NCBI RefSeq assembly: GCF_024713945.1
Contig: NW_027461523.1
Span: forward strand, 186,001 to 250,000
Reading direction: 5' to 3'
DNA from: Dermatophagoides farinae
Taxonomy: Eukaryota > Arthropoda > Arachnida > Sarcoptiformes > Pyroglyphidae
DNA length: 64,000 nt
The notes beneath the pieces were generated by a model. That model saw nothing but the letters and a program-made list of their open reading frames with translations. It searched no databases and was not told where the DNA came from. Position numbers and translations under genes: made by a program. Positions 42,101 through 51,960 of the stretch are shown here, piece after piece (the first letter of the stretch is position 1; each line of letters begins with the position of its first letter).

Positions 42101-42421
42101 GCAATTCGGATTGAATTCAACGGCAATAATCGCGTCGGTTAAACAAGCCAATTGTTTTTTAGTATAGTAATAGCAATGACTACGATTTGAATAAAGTTTA
42201 GCTAATTCTTCTTTGTCCTTTTCATTGCAACACAGTATGCAAGAAGTGTACAATTCAGCCGCTTTTTGAAAGTCAGTATTGTTGAACGCAGTTTTTGCAG
42301 CTTCTTTAGATTGTTCTAAAATTTGGTTCAGTTGTGAACAATTTTTAAATAACTCTACTTTGAAATCTTTTTGACTTATATTTCCTGAAAGAAACTTTGA
42401 TAATACTTGTTCCAAATCCAT
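39188..42421 (-). CDS. TPR plus tandem PRMT-like domains, PRMT9-like (1077 aa)
   Basis: Residues about 35-160 are TPR repeats (AAKTAFNNTDFQKAAELY, LYSNRSHCYYYTK, YWLRLANAFELSNDYQSTL). The order TPR, methyltransferase-like, second methyltransferase-like matches protein arginine methyltransferase 9, which dimethylates splicing factor SF3B2 in animals. The first SAM-binding-like loop is CLIGCGSITF near residue 305, later followed by DLVIVDPDLFD and NKYIPSRIDLVV, as in PRMTs. The second half has DVCFIGGSF near 808 and a PRMT-like end (GICCYTEFQMSLSAP, then VALSDQ). The glycine motif and double-E loop are poorly conserved, so activity is doubtful. The length is near the family's 845 plus insertions. 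Confidence 0.55.
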   Translation of the reverse strand: MDLEQVLSKFLSGNISQKDFKVELFKNCSQLNQILEQSKEAAKTAFNNTDFQKAAELYTSCILCCNEKDKEELAKLYSNRSHCYYYTKKQLACLTDAIIAVEFNPNCFKYWLRLANAFELSNDYQSTLTALKKAKEKTTIDNYIGLINEKINHFDSLILKEKIFNRYQLDYSRFDIKPDLEDVATNTTETSSENELKIEFANDIDTSKKNQIEQVLLRKNSKHSSGITSSSKTVEFLPYNETKNSKYVAYSKNFIRILTELIVKRLAVDRFFDLHDSEINSRYIASTLKEIEMLLTQKDANFVEICLIGCGSITFILSIINLIDKLTVIINKEENIIEYHIINELLKEKSEKITWIDVSKRSTKEKDKVPEELSNLSQESQNIYLNGLDFQQQSEQLREISTKTFDLVIVDPDLFDIFVLNPLNKIDIFDNVPKANKYIPSRIDLVVSLVNVNLSKYLLVNNPWSLAPLPYDPNKTPLIDKGEEIKVFSFYLEEASLALLELKEKIESKHLVINDSFLFNNTLKFKPNGILLYYKIYTESGLTYDCLSHNLASSLARLRSSYLLLLREVVDANYLNDSHQLILHTAKSTITGVTYVHDNLVMSSRYYPDEKSLPNIFSSIALETDEVIDRKFKESLESYVATVHERIKLGRNSKINILFFDCRSYADMLSTLTSIVKLPQTSSSKFAATSYSLSYCSTNSLAAVEKKFNSDLTKIYETCLEKYNSNGLKWRNSKDEIIEQKVTNSLTSAYDLKKIVKFKKASMYQALPINPKIRQKLSFENARRMFFNTNNEISEDLMTYKIEDDIDVCFIGGSFLAAYEYDPFATQLFQQALYAKTAFHTYNKCLISPGLINIYAVPFSCESNSLIQYLIPLTKKARCIDRMKFLELLNTEPKQILQVDLNQLSSSKLANLANKTTSITWNFDAEKTIHGICCYTEFQMSLSAPHVYLSHAPIKVALSDQVARFKDCQQILISLPETKTKTLRVHFTFNKLQTIEANLASFKHVPEQMPITSNILFNLSEMLSKLDIEYINATYQGMDLLKYFQAALLDYAQNGLDPGMDFGSFNEVFSYLHTFAV

Positions 42422-42883
42422 GAATTAAAAATTGGGTCTAGCAAGCATCTATTTAAAATTATAGGATTTTATTTGCGAATTTTATTTATCTTATAATAAA
42501 GAGATTTCAGAATTACTGCCGCACACAATAGTTTTCGTCAGATGTAAATTCTGGTTAGATACTATAATTACTTAAAATTAGTTTATTTGGATCACAAAAT
42601 AATTTACATTAGATATATAGATTAATGCTTTAAACTGTTTGTGCTTTCACCATCAATTAATTAATACTTAACTACTAATATAGAAAAAAAAAGATTTAAT
42701 TTTAGTTGGACCGTATCGTTATATGATTAAACAAATTATTGTATTTTTCGAAGATTCGTATAGTCATGATCGAAACAAAAAATGATATTTAGATTAGATT
42801 AGAATTTGTGTAAAGAACTAAACGTCATTATTAAAGTGGACTTGAATAATTGAACTTTAATTAATACTAAAGTATTAAATGCT
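42422..42883. other. Divergent intergenic region, 462 bp
   Basis: It separates two divergent starts and is the longest gap in the window. It is AT-rich and holds only a 20-codon frame at about 42724-42783. No splice pair producing an exon was found. It probably contains two promoters. Confidence 0.4.
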
Positions 42884-44623
42884 ATGATTGACATTTTTTT
42901 ACTCAGAAAAATATATGTGTATTTGGAAGCAACTGATCAGGCTAAATTCAAAAAATTATTTAAAAGTCGCAATTTCTTTGATTTGGACGATATTCCAATC
43001 AAATATCTGAACAAACAATATTTAGTTAGTAGGAATCAGTCGGCGCTTGATTTACTGAAAAACACTTCTAATTTTTTGTTATTAAACGACATAAGCAATA
43101 ACAAAGACATAAAATACCCATACTTGAGAAATATTACGCAGCTGTATCTAGTTTACACGAATGAAGCCGTAGAAAAAGACGCCAGTTTACTTAACGGAAA
43201 TGATCAAAGCAATATTATCGAAACACTTTTTGTTAAGTCAAATTTGTTTGCCTTGACAGAAGTGTTTATCAAACTTAATTCTCAAATGTCTAATTTTCAC
43301 GTTATTTTGAAGGTTATCAACAAATTGTTAGAAATTCATAATTCAACTCTAGAAAAAATATCAATAATTTTTATTTCAGGTGAAATTCCACTTACAAAAC
43401 CCGAGAAAACAAAAAGTCCACCGATAAATAATGATTTATTTTTAGTTGAAGTTAATATAGCGTCTTTCACTCGTTTGAAAGAATTAGTGCTAGAAGTACC
43501 ATTCAAGATAAACGGTTCGAAAGCCCAGTTTAGCCTAACATCTTTGAAAATTTCGCTTTTAAATGACGCTGGGGTAGCCAATTGGATCACGCTAGTTGGT
43601 ACGTTTTCATCTTTACAACAACTCGAGAGCAACGAACCGGTAAGATGTATGCACGAACATATTGCCAACTCGCTTATCAGTGAAGCTTGTAATCTGATAC
43701 GCATTTGTTCAAAAACACTAAAAAAGTTAACATATCACGGCCCAACTGTTTTAAGAGAATTGAACGTCTCTTGGATGTTCAATGATATTCAAAATTTACA
43801 GTGCCTGGACTTATCGTACGTTTCGATCAAAGAATTTGAAATCTTGGAAAATCTTATAACTAAAAAATTTCGCACAAAAGAGAACTCATTTGTCATAGAA
43901 CATGCTCAAGAAAATACTTACAATGAAAATCTAAATCAAAAAAAATCTTTCACTTCGGAATCAGTATCAATATTTTATTTTCCCTTTGTGTTAAATTTAA
44001 AAGGTCCCATCGGACTGCGGATGACAAGTTTTCATCTTTCAATAGTTTATTCAGCCGCTAAATTAAAGGAACCAATTATTGTTCAAAAATATGAAAAGAT
44101 CTCGTTTACGTGGGAGACGTTGGTGATGCTTCGATTGTGTATGTCCGAATATCCGTACTGGACAATTTCAAAATACCCTAGCTATAGTATGATCAAACTC
44201 ATAGCCGTACATGAATCAGTAGCTTATAGGTTCTCAAAACGGACGAATTTCAATTATGGAATTGATTTGTTCTCATTTATGGTAGAATACAAACAGATCA
44301 GCAAAAATTACATAGAGTCTAAATTAAATTTCGAACGATTTCCTCGCATTTCTAATTTTTTAACGGGTTTAGAATTATTTTTGTTGGAGTTTTGGCAAAT
44401 TCCGACGTTGCAAAAAACGAATGATCAAATGGAAAAATCTATTTATAATTATTATTATTCGTTACCGGAACACAACCAAAAAAAATATGCTGCCCTTGCT
44501 AAAAAATATGTTCAAATTAGAAAAGATAACTATTTCGAGCCAGATTTACATCAACCGTGGTGGAATAAAATAAATAAAAAGAACTATAAAATAATCTCGC
44601 CATATACGCTTAGTTACAACTAA
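42884..44623 (+). CDS. Leucine-rich, possibly F-box/LRR-like protein, 579 aa
   Basis: The N-terminus (IDIFLLRKIYVYLEATDQAKFKKL) loosely resembles an F-box helix pair. Residues about 85-330 contain irregular leucine-rich segments (LRNITQLYLVY, FTRLKELVLEVPF, SLQQLESNEP, LKKLTYHGP, IQNLQCLDLSY). F-box/LRR proteins recruit substrates to SCF ubiquitin ligases, but the repeats are weak and this is tentative. The C-terminal 200 residues are aromatic and basic with no known motif. Single exon; its stop is 15 bp from that of the convergent TAF2 gene. Confidence 0.6.
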   Translation: MIDIFLLRKIYVYLEATDQAKFKKLFKSRNFFDLDDIPIKYLNKQYLVSRNQSALDLLKNTSNFLLLNDISNNKDIKYPYLRNITQLYLVYTNEAVEKDASLLNGNDQSNIIETLFVKSNLFALTEVFIKLNSQMSNFHVILKVINKLLEIHNSTLEKISIIFISGEIPLTKPEKTKSPPINNDLFLVEVNIASFTRLKELVLEVPFKINGSKAQFSLTSLKISLLNDAGVANWITLVGTFSSLQQLESNEPVRCMHEHIANSLISEACNLIRICSKTLKKLTYHGPTVLRELNVSWMFNDIQNLQCLDLSYVSIKEFEILENLITKKFRTKENSFVIEHAQENTYNENLNQKKSFTSESVSIFYFPFVLNLKGPIGLRMTSFHLSIVYSAAKLKEPIIVQKYEKISFTWETLVMLRLCMSEYPYWTISKYPSYSMIKLIAVHESVAYRFSKRTNFNYGIDLFSFMVEYKQISKNYIESKLNFERFPRISNFLTGLELFLLEFWQIPTLQKTNDQMEKSIYNYYYSLPEHNQKKYAALAKKYVQIRKDNYFEPDLHQPWWNKINKKNYKIISPYTLSYN

Positions 44624-44638
44624 GATTGCAAAAACATA

Positions 44639-47600
44639 TCAACCAACTACACGCTTGAAAAAATGTAACAAATGATAACATAGTATCTGCGAAGTTTCAC
44701 AATTATCAGTTATTATAGAACCTTTTTGGTTATAAAGTCTGCAATTTCTGAAAATTGTAAACAAGTCATTTATCCATTCTTGCTGGTTTGAGTATGAGGC
44801 TTTATGCAATTTCTTCATAATATCGTTAAAACAAATGGGGTTTTTGACAATTTTATGATAAGAAGGGTTCAATTTGATATCGATTTCTTCTATAAACCAC
44901 GCAGCAGCTGGGTATTGCATCATCGACTCCATAAACGCTATGGCGACTTGTATCCAACTATGATGAATTGGTAACGGCCAATAAGAAAGTGGAAGAGATA
45001 AACTCCACGGATCGATATAGTTTTTGCGATATATTTCAATAGCATTTGCTTGCAGTAAAATTTTGTAAGATAAGTTTTTAAGATTTAAAAACGCGTTAAA
45101 AATGGGGTGAGAAATGTACTTTAATCTTTGGTTTATGTCGTTCTGAAAGGCGACAAGTGCGTTCTCATCAGTAGAAGATAAAATTTCGATAGACGAATTG
45201 ATAGATTGATTAGTTACCAAAATTGAGTCTTCGAGAGATTCACCGAACATAAACGTAATTATAGAAGCAATATATTTAGAAATGTTAGATTTATAATTAG
45301 GGTTCTTGATGACTGAAGCAGCTTCACTTGCACTTACCAGCTCGTTGTAAATTTTAATTGTAATTGGAATAATAGAAGCAGTGAGATTTTTGCTTTGTTG
45401 AAAAATTTTTCTTCTTCGTTTATTTCTCTCGTCGTGTTTGGTAAGACTATCAGTAATATAATGCTTAGAAAAAACTGACCAAGAGTGTTTGTTGCCAAAC
45501 AATATAAAAGAAAATAGTTCAGGTAAGTCGTTGATTGAATTATGTAATAAATCAAGCAAAGAACTCCATCCGTATTCGACTAGAAACGCCGTGTCGTTGA
45601 AAAACAAAACTGAGCTCAAGTGTGCACAAAACTTTATTGAATTTAATAGTGCTAGGCCTGACTTAATCAAGTATTTGCCAACTTTTAAATCGTTTATCCA
45701 AGAATAATTTATAAAATCCGCAGAATCATTGCTGAACATGTTACTTTTATCAGTTTGTTCCGAGCAGAACAGATTTTCATTAACATACGCCATATGCGAA
45801 TAAATCTTTTCAAAGTGATAATAAATTTGACCATTTAAAATACCTTTAATGGTTGAGTAAACAGCAGCTTTTAAAACATTTTGGTTTTTGAATTTTAAAG
45901 CCGATTTAACTGAATTAAGAACATAACTTTCATTTAGTGAAAGTTCTTCGTCTGAATAAGCTTTATTCATGTATTTTTCGAATACTGTGTTTAAGTACAA
46001 CTGTGAGTACATAACAACACCGAGCGAGTTGTATTTATGAGATAAGCCTCCTCGATAGGCTGGGGTAAAGTAGTGAAATATATTGAATATATTGGTATTT
46101 TCGTTTTCAAAGATGCGATATAATTGTAAAAATATCGGAACCGAAGGAAGTAACTTTAAGAAAGCTGTTGTAAGTTTGAAATCACAGTTGCTGTTTTTTT
46201 CGACTTGTACGCGGTCATATATCAATTCAAACAAGTCAAAGACGATCTTGTTAACTTCTTGTTTTAAAACTTGAATTCGTAATGTGAGTTTCGATCTGCT
46301 ATCTAAGTTTGTACAATTTTTAAATTCTCGGTTAAATATTTCATCATATTTTTGGTTGAAATTGTCCATATGGATATAATATTTCGTCTCGTTAGTCAAG
46401 GGCGAGAATTTTAAAACTTCGATTAGTCTACATAAAAAATTGGTAATTGGAAGATCATTAGCCAACGTGTCGATTTTAGACATGATATCGAGCTCGTAAG
46501 TAGTGGGAAAGGAAGAGAAATAATGAATAATCAAAGAGTAAGTAATCTCAGGGCAGTTGTCATTGTTATCTCGAATTAGAAAAAAAGTTTTCAAAATAGT
46601 AATCACTATGCTCATAATAGTGGGCGAAAAAATTGGAAAAGCATCTAAATCTGATACAGAAAAAACAAATTTGGACAACGAGTCGAAATTGTTAGCGCCA
46701 GAATCTTTGTCGTAACTATGGTTGGAATCATGTTTTTTAAGAAGTTTGTTGTAGTATAGAGGGCTTGTGTAAAAAATAAATATGTGTGTTAAAGCTGAAA
46801 CACAACTATTGTACAATTTAGGTATATTTTTGACAATTCCCTCGATGAGTGAAATTGCGAATTGTCGTATAAACACGTGATAGTATACGTTAGTAGCAAC
46901 TTGAAAGTAAATTTCTAAATACTCATCTTCTTGTGTTGTGCAAGCCAAAGCCTTTAACGCTTCAAATTGAGCTTCAACAGAAACATCGTTTAAGAGTTGT
47001 CTGATCCACATTCGTCGATTTTGAAATCTTTTTAACTTTCCAAAATTTAATGAGTCAGCGGATGGCCTAACCCAAAATAAAGGTAAGCTGCGATAAAAAC
47101 GAGCGTCTGACGTTGACTCTGAAGGCTTCTTCTCGTTTGTGAATTTTGCTCTAACTTCTTCGTCATATATTGAATTAATGTAGTGGATGTCACTAATGGT
47201 TCGTTGGTTTAGAAAACTTTTCAGCGACGCATTATTGGAAATTATGTCAATAAACTTAGATTTGACATTGAAAACATTATTTTGTTTGACGCGGTTTGTT
47301 TGGTTAATAACTACTGGAATTACTGGGTCTCTCAATAATTCTAAACTAGAAAAACTACCAGAGGTTGACTTGATTGATTTACGTGTAACACGATTTTCTT
47401 CAAAAAAGTAGAAGTCATATTTGAATGGAAACACAACGTTCTTATCTCTGGAAGCTGGAAGATGTACAGGTCTTTCTTCAAATACAAAATCCGTATAGCG
47501 GTAAATATGGAGCCACGTCATAAATTCGAGTGAATCGGGTCCCAAGCTGCAGATCGTTTTAGTAGAAAGGTTTTCTATGAGAAAGTCGCATAAATCGATA

Positions 47601-50425
47601 TATTGAAACGCCGACGCCAATACCACATTTATAAACCAAACAGGAGTTCCATAACTACTGAAAATTGGAATTCTAGGAATGTTTGAAGACGATATTTGGC
47701 GTTCGATAAGCGGAGTATTAGAAGCTAGCAGACATTTTTCATCAGCAGAAAGGTCGTTCCAAAACTCAGTTAAAGAGCGAATCACGGTTTTGTAAAGTGA
47801 TCCTTCTCCTCCACATATTGGTGACAGATTGGAGCCAAGCATCCCAAAAGAGTAAAAGTACCGATTATTTCGCATGATAGATTCGCAACTATTCCAGTCG
47901 AAAGAATCCGTATTAAATTTTATGTTTTCTAAAAAACATCTGTTAGTCTGGCTCATAACAAGTGCGTTTTTAATTAGATCGTGAGTCACTTTGTTTTGTT
48001 TCGTTTGAAACTTTTGAATCTTTTTCTGAAATGGACTAACCTCATTTAAAATATAATTGGTAGAGATCATTTGTTTTAATATGACTTGTAAAAGACCGAT
48101 ATTCGCATTCATAGCTGTGCAAAAAGAAAATTGATGCGGATCATCGTAAATAGATGGTGGTGACGATGCTTTTTGATCGATGTATCCTGTAATTTCTTCC
48201 AATATTCCGCCTTTTTTATGAATACTGAAGGAAAATGAAAACGCAGAGTTGCAACATCCTAGACCGTACAGATAAGCAGTTTCGTAATTTAACAAATCGT
48301 TCTTGATTGCATACAAGTCGAACAAACTGTGGCCCTTGAAAATAGAATCATCCAAGTCGGAATAATCGTTGGTGTTTTCCACTTTGTCTAAATAGTCGAG
48401 CAAGTTTTTCGGAAGTTTAACATCATTTTTCATTTGCAAATAAATCTTGTCGTTAAAAAATATAAACGTTATTTCACTGAGCAATTGCTCGAACAGAACA
48501 GACGGAGCGGTGCCGTCAGCTGTAAACCTTAAAAGAAAAGCATTGAAAAAATATCCAGGGACAATATTCGATGAGCGGCTCAAAGAAGAAATTAAGCAGT
48601 CTAAATGCAGAAAAAACAATTGCATCTTTAGTTGATACGGAAGTTCTGCCAATTTATCAAGTTTCCAAACAAAATCTGCATCTCGACACGCCAAAGGCTG
48701 CATTTCATAGCCACATTCAACAAGGAAACACCAGTGGTCGTTCATTTTCGTAGCCTGAACCAACAAATCGACGTAGCTGCTAAACGTATAATAAAGCTTC
48801 ATAGCCAAGTATTTTCTATACGCTATTCTATACCAGCTGTTTTCTTTGTTGTAAACAGTTTCAAAACCGGGAAAAATTATATACGGAATAAGTTCGAGCA
48901 AAACGAGTTTTTTTGCTAAAACATGCTCTCCATAATCGAAAGCGCTGTGAAGTAAGATAGAGTCTAATATAATAGTTCTGCCAGAGACAAAGATATCGCT
49001 GCAAATAGCAAACACATCATCATACAAATTGATGTTTCCGCTTTGCTGAAAATTATTGTCGTTAATCTGCTTTTTCTGTAACGAAACGTGTAGAGATTCA
49101 TGTATTCTGAAATATAAAAACATCTCATCATCCAGGTCGTTAAGTCTTAAGTAATTCTTTAATGTATTTTCGTCCATAGTCTTATCTTCGTAGTAATCAG
49201 TGTTGTCGTTATCCTGGAAATCGTCGGACTCTTGAGACATTTCGGTTAAAGACTTTAGAAAGGCGTCAACTGCGGTGACCAAATGCTCGAGTGAAACTGA
49301 AATCTTGTCTTTCAACGATTTATGAATGAGAACAGTTAACTTTGGCATGTTTTCACCTAAATGTATCGACTCGCTTGATAAAATACCTCCATAAATTACG
49401 AGTTTTTCAAACTCTGAAACGCGGCAGTCATAATTTCGAATCTCGATAGAACTAAACATGTTTGAATAAAACAGAGTGCTCAAAAGCTGATCCTTGTGGG
49501 TTGCGTCGGCGAAAATCAAGTCTCCAGATGTGTAAGTTTGATATTTTTCTTCATGAATCAACGCTAAATTGTACTTTTCGTCAGTGTAACTTTCATTGTC
49601 CTTGAAAAACCACAAAAAACAGTTTTCAAGGTTAAAATACTCTGAAACGTAAGTCTCAAGAACAACCCGATTTTCAACCTCTTCCTCCTTGGTCAAGTTG
49701 GGAACGGTAAAATACAACTTGCTGCGAAAGAGGTGACATTTGTTTATTTCGATGAAAAAAAAAAGTCTGAACGTGATCTCTTTTACTTGTTTTATTCCAG
49801 ATCCTTGCTCTAGCAAAGAATGTATAAGCGCAAATTTAAATACAAAGGGTAAGATCAATAAGCGAAACTCGTTGCCGTTTGTCTCTGACAAGAAGAACGA
49901 AAAAATTGCCGACAAATTTTTTTCATACACAGTAACTTGATTGTAAATAAAAGAATTTGGTTCACACAAATCGCAACTACCAGTAAAATAATCAAAAAAT
50001 ACATCTTTGACCGTGTGATTTTCAGGCGCTAAGTAAGACAAAAACAGATAGGAATATTTTTGGAAACGTTTCACATTTATCAAAGTAGAATCAGTTTTGG
50101 TGAATAAAACAGATTCTTTTGCCAAGACAGAAAGCAAATCGTACTGTTCACGAATAAATGCAGGAACAGAATATTCAGCGTCAAAAATGCGAGAAAAAAG
50201 TTTTTTGTTCGCTTCTACGTAGGTGTTTTTAGCAGTATCCTGTATATCCAAAAGTTCAACTTCGTCCTCGATTAGTAAATCGAAAAATTTTTCGGGGCTG
50301 AGCCCGTTAGAAGAACACAAAGACACATTATGGCTGAAAAAATAGTTTATGCTGGATCTTTTGAAATCTATATTTGACACAATTTGGCAGTCACTACATA
50401 GCAGCTTAAAGTCTGGCCCTATCAT
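44639..50425 (-). CDS. TAF2: TAF2 (TFIID subunit) with C-terminal bromodomain, 1928 aa
   Basis: TAF2 is a TFIID subunit with an M1-aminopeptidase-like fold that helps to recognise core promoters. The start (FKLLCSDCQIVSNIDFKRSS) matches the TAF2 N-terminus. A peptidase-like region reaches about residue 1000 without the zinc motif HEXXH, as expected for TAF2. The linker LPLFWVRPSADS near 1115, with VSVEAQFEALKALA about 35 residues later, is the TAF2 joint into HEAT repeats, which continue to about 1800. Residues about 1820-1925 form a bromodomain (FMESMMQYPAAAWFI, VKNPICFNDI, LFTIFRNCRLYN), which would bind acetyl-lysine; the conserved asparagine is probably N in RLYN. Animal and yeast TAF2 lack this domain. 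Single exon. Confidence 0.82.
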   Translation of the reverse strand: MIGPDFKLLCSDCQIVSNIDFKRSSINYFFSHNVSLCSSNGLSPEKFFDLLIEDEVELLDIQDTAKNTYVEANKKLFSRIFDAEYSVPAFIREQYDLLSVLAKESVLFTKTDSTLINVKRFQKYSYLFLSYLAPENHTVKDVFFDYFTGSCDLCEPNSFIYNQVTVYEKNLSAIFSFFLSETNGNEFRLLILPFVFKFALIHSLLEQGSGIKQVKEITFRLFFFIEINKCHLFRSKLYFTVPNLTKEEEVENRVVLETYVSEYFNLENCFLWFFKDNESYTDEKYNLALIHEEKYQTYTSGDLIFADATHKDQLLSTLFYSNMFSSIEIRNYDCRVSEFEKLVIYGGILSSESIHLGENMPKLTVLIHKSLKDKISVSLEHLVTAVDAFLKSLTEMSQESDDFQDNDNTDYYEDKTMDENTLKNYLRLNDLDDEMFLYFRIHESLHVSLQKKQINDNNFQQSGNINLYDDVFAICSDIFVSGRTIILDSILLHSAFDYGEHVLAKKLVLLELIPYIIFPGFETVYNKENSWYRIAYRKYLAMKLYYTFSSYVDLLVQATKMNDHWCFLVECGYEMQPLACRDADFVWKLDKLAELPYQLKMQLFFLHLDCLISSLSRSSNIVPGYFFNAFLLRFTADGTAPSVLFEQLLSEITFIFFNDKIYLQMKNDVKLPKNLLDYLDKVENTNDYSDLDDSIFKGHSLFDLYAIKNDLLNYETAYLYGLGCCNSAFSFSFSIHKKGGILEEITGYIDQKASSPPSIYDDPHQFSFCTAMNANIGLLQVILKQMISTNYILNEVSPFQKKIQKFQTKQNKVTHDLIKNALVMSQTNRCFLENIKFNTDSFDWNSCESIMRNNRYFYSFGMLGSNLSPICGGEGSLYKTVIRSLTEFWNDLSADEKCLLASNTPLIERQISSSNIPRIPIFSSYGTPVWFINVVLASAFQYIDLCDFLIENLSTKTICSLGPDSLEFMTWLHIYRYTDFVFEERPVHLPASRDKNVVFPFKYDFYFFEENRVTRKSIKSTSGSFSSLELLRDPVIPVVINQTNRVKQNNVFNVKSKFIDIISNNASLKSFLNQRTISDIHYINSIYDEEVRAKFTNEKKPSESTSDARFYRSLPLFWVRPSADSLNFGKLKRFQNRRMWIRQLLNDVSVEAQFEALKALACTTQEDEYLEIYFQVATNVYYHVFIRQFAISLIEGIVKNIPKLYNSCVSALTHIFIFYTSPLYYNKLLKKHDSNHSYDKDSGANNFDSLSKFVFSVSDLDAFPIFSPTIMSIVITILKTFFLIRDNNDNCPEITYSLIIHYFSSFPTTYELDIMSKIDTLANDLPITNFLCRLIEVLKFSPLTNETKYYIHMDNFNQKYDEIFNREFKNCTNLDSRSKLTLRIQVLKQEVNKIVFDLFELIYDRVQVEKNSNCDFKLTTAFLKLLPSVPIFLQLYRIFENENTNIFNIFHYFTPAYRGGLSHKYNSLGVVMYSQLYLNTVFEKYMNKAYSDEELSLNESYVLNSVKSALKFKNQNVLKAAVYSTIKGILNGQIYYHFEKIYSHMAYVNENLFCSEQTDKSNMFSNDSADFINYSWINDLKVGKYLIKSGLALLNSIKFCAHLSSVLFFNDTAFLVEYGWSSLLDLLHNSINDLPELFSFILFGNKHSWSVFSKHYITDSLTKHDERNKRRRKIFQQSKNLTASIIPITIKIYNELVSASEAASVIKNPNYKSNISKYIASIITFMFGESLEDSILVTNQSINSSIEILSSTDENALVAFQNDINQRLKYISHPIFNAFLNLKNLSYKILLQANAIEIYRKNYIDPWSLSLPLSYWPLPIHHSWIQVAIAFMESMMQYPAAAWFIEEIDIKLNPSYHKIVKNPICFNDIMKKLHKASYSNQQEWINDLFTIFRNCRLYNQKGSIITDNCETSQILCYHLLHFFKRVVG

Positions 50426-50447
50426 ATAAATCCATTACTACTTGAAT

Positions 50448-50531
50448 CGTTGTGATGTTTAAGACTACTCAAACAATATAGTTTAAATTATGGTATTGAG
50501 TCTTAAACGAAAAAAAATGGACATCACAACG
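50448..50531. repeat. Imperfect inverted repeat able to form a long hairpin
   Basis: The outer arms CGTTGTGATG (from 50448) and CATCACAACG (to 50531) are perfect complements. Inside them TTTAAGACT pairs with AGTCTTAAA, followed by CAA/TTG after a 3-base bulge, around a loop of about 22 bases. A 13-base A-rich bulge lies on the right arm. It falls in the 231-bp gap before the TAF2 start. Confidence 0.75.
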
Positions 50532-50656
50532 CAACGTTAACTAATTAGTACTTGCCGTTTCAAGAATGATAATATATGATAAATAATTTAAATATAATTT
50601 AAAGTGATATTAGCTTACATTATTGAAAAATATGAGAGTTCACCGGCCTTAAGAAA

Positions 50657-51859
50657 TTACATGCTGTAGAAATCCATTATTTGCTGTTTGCTCTTAATAT
50701 GGTCTTCCCAACCACGTTCGAAGTCTTTATGAAGGACAATGTAGCGATTATTTCTGATTGCGTGCATACCAGCTGCTTGACATACTGCAGCAATGTCTGC
50801 AGCGCTAATGGCACCGGGCCTGTTGAAAAATTCTTGTAGATCGACTTCAGCTTCAAGGTTCATTTTGGCCGTGCAGCTTTGGAAAATCAGTCTTCTTTGG
50901 CGTTTGTCTGGTAACGGAAATTCAATTTTTCGGTCGAGTCTACCTGGACGCAGCAAGGCTGGATCGAGAGTGTCGATACGGTTTGTAGCCATTATCACTT
51001 TTACTTTGTTTTTGCGGTCAAACCCGTCCATCTGATTTAATAGTTCAAGAAGTATGCGCTGTACTTCTCGGTCGGCACCTGTTTGCGCATCATACCGCTT
51101 CGTTGCGATGGTGTCAACTTCGTCTATAAATATTATACTTGGGGCTTGTTCTTTGGCGAATTTGAACACATCTCTGACCATTCTAGGGCCTTCGCCCAAA
51201 TATTTTTGGACGAACTCGCTTCCTACAACGCTGAAAAAAGAAGCGCTTGAAGAGCTTGCAACGGCTTTTGCAAGCATTGTTTTGCCAGTTCCTGGAGGCC
51301 CGTACAGCAGCACTCCGTTTGGCGCTTCTATTCCGATGTTTTCGTAAAGTTCAGGACAAAGCAACGGCAATTCTACAGCTTCACGTATTTCTTGTTTCTG
51401 AACTTCTAAACCTCCAATATCCGTGTACTTGACGTCAGGTTTTTCACTCACTTGATAGTTCCTGATAGACACATCGACGTTATTAGGAAGAATTTCAACT
51501 ATAGCCTGAGATTGACGGTGCATCGCCACACTAACAGCTGGTTTAAGCAGTTCTTTATTTATAGTATCGAGGATGCGGACGTAAAAACTCACGCCTCCCA
51601 TGCCTTGAACAATTGCATGATTCTCGTCTATCAGTTCTTGAAATTGACCTACTAAGAGAGGTACGTGCTGCACACGTTTTATTTCACTGTGCATCTGACC
51701 TATTTTCTCTTTGAGTTGTTCTTGTTCCAGCCGCAAAAAGTTATTTTTGCGTTCCAGAAACTCGTATTCAGACTTTAATTCACATAGCTCTAAAAATTTA
51801 TCTTTGTCGCTTTTGTTTTTTGCATAGTTAGAAGACTTCACCGTAGTAACTACCGACAT
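50657..51859 (-). CDS. PSMC4: 26S proteasome regulatory ATPase RPT3/PSMC4 (400 aa)
   Basis: This AAA+ subunit of the 19S base unfolds substrates for the proteasome. An N-terminal coiled coil (residues about 25-70) leads to an OB domain (IPL-like VPLLVGQF, then [15 protein letters not shown]). Walker A is GPPGTGKTM near 186, the pore loop lies near residue 214, Walker B is SIIFIDEVD near 246, and the arginine fingers lie in RPGRLDRK near 306. RPT3-specific features include [23 protein letters not shown] and the [13 protein letters not shown] and NRYIVL stretches. Length is normal (human 418). The gene uses GC-richer third positions than its unknown neighbours, as other highly expressed genes here do. 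Single exon. Confidence 0.95.
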   Translation of the reverse strand: MSVVTTVKSSNYAKNKSDKDKFLELCELKSEYEFLERKNNFLRLEQEQLKEKIGQMHSEIKRVQHVPLLVGQFQELIDENHAIVQGMGGVSFYVRILDTINKELLKPAVSVAMHRQSQAIVEILPNNVDVSIRNYQVSEKPDVKYTDIGGLEVQKQEIREAVELPLLCPELYENIGIEAPNGVLLYGPPGTGKTMLAKAVASSSSASFFSVVGSEFVQKYLGEGPRMVRDVFKFAKEQAPSIIFIDEVDTIATKRYDAQTGADREVQRILLELLNQMDGFDRKNKVKVIMATNRIDTLDPALLRPGRLDRKIEFPLPDKRQRRLIFQSCTAKMNLEAEVDLQEFFNRPGAISAADIAAVCQAAGMHAIRNNRYIVLHKDFERGWEDHIKSKQQIMDFYSM

Positions 51860-51960
51860 TTATCAGATTTTGATTTCTTCAATTTTCCATATTGATTACA
51901 AATAATCGGTAATTTACTTTAAATCAAAACATTTATTTCTAATTAATTTATTTCTAACTT

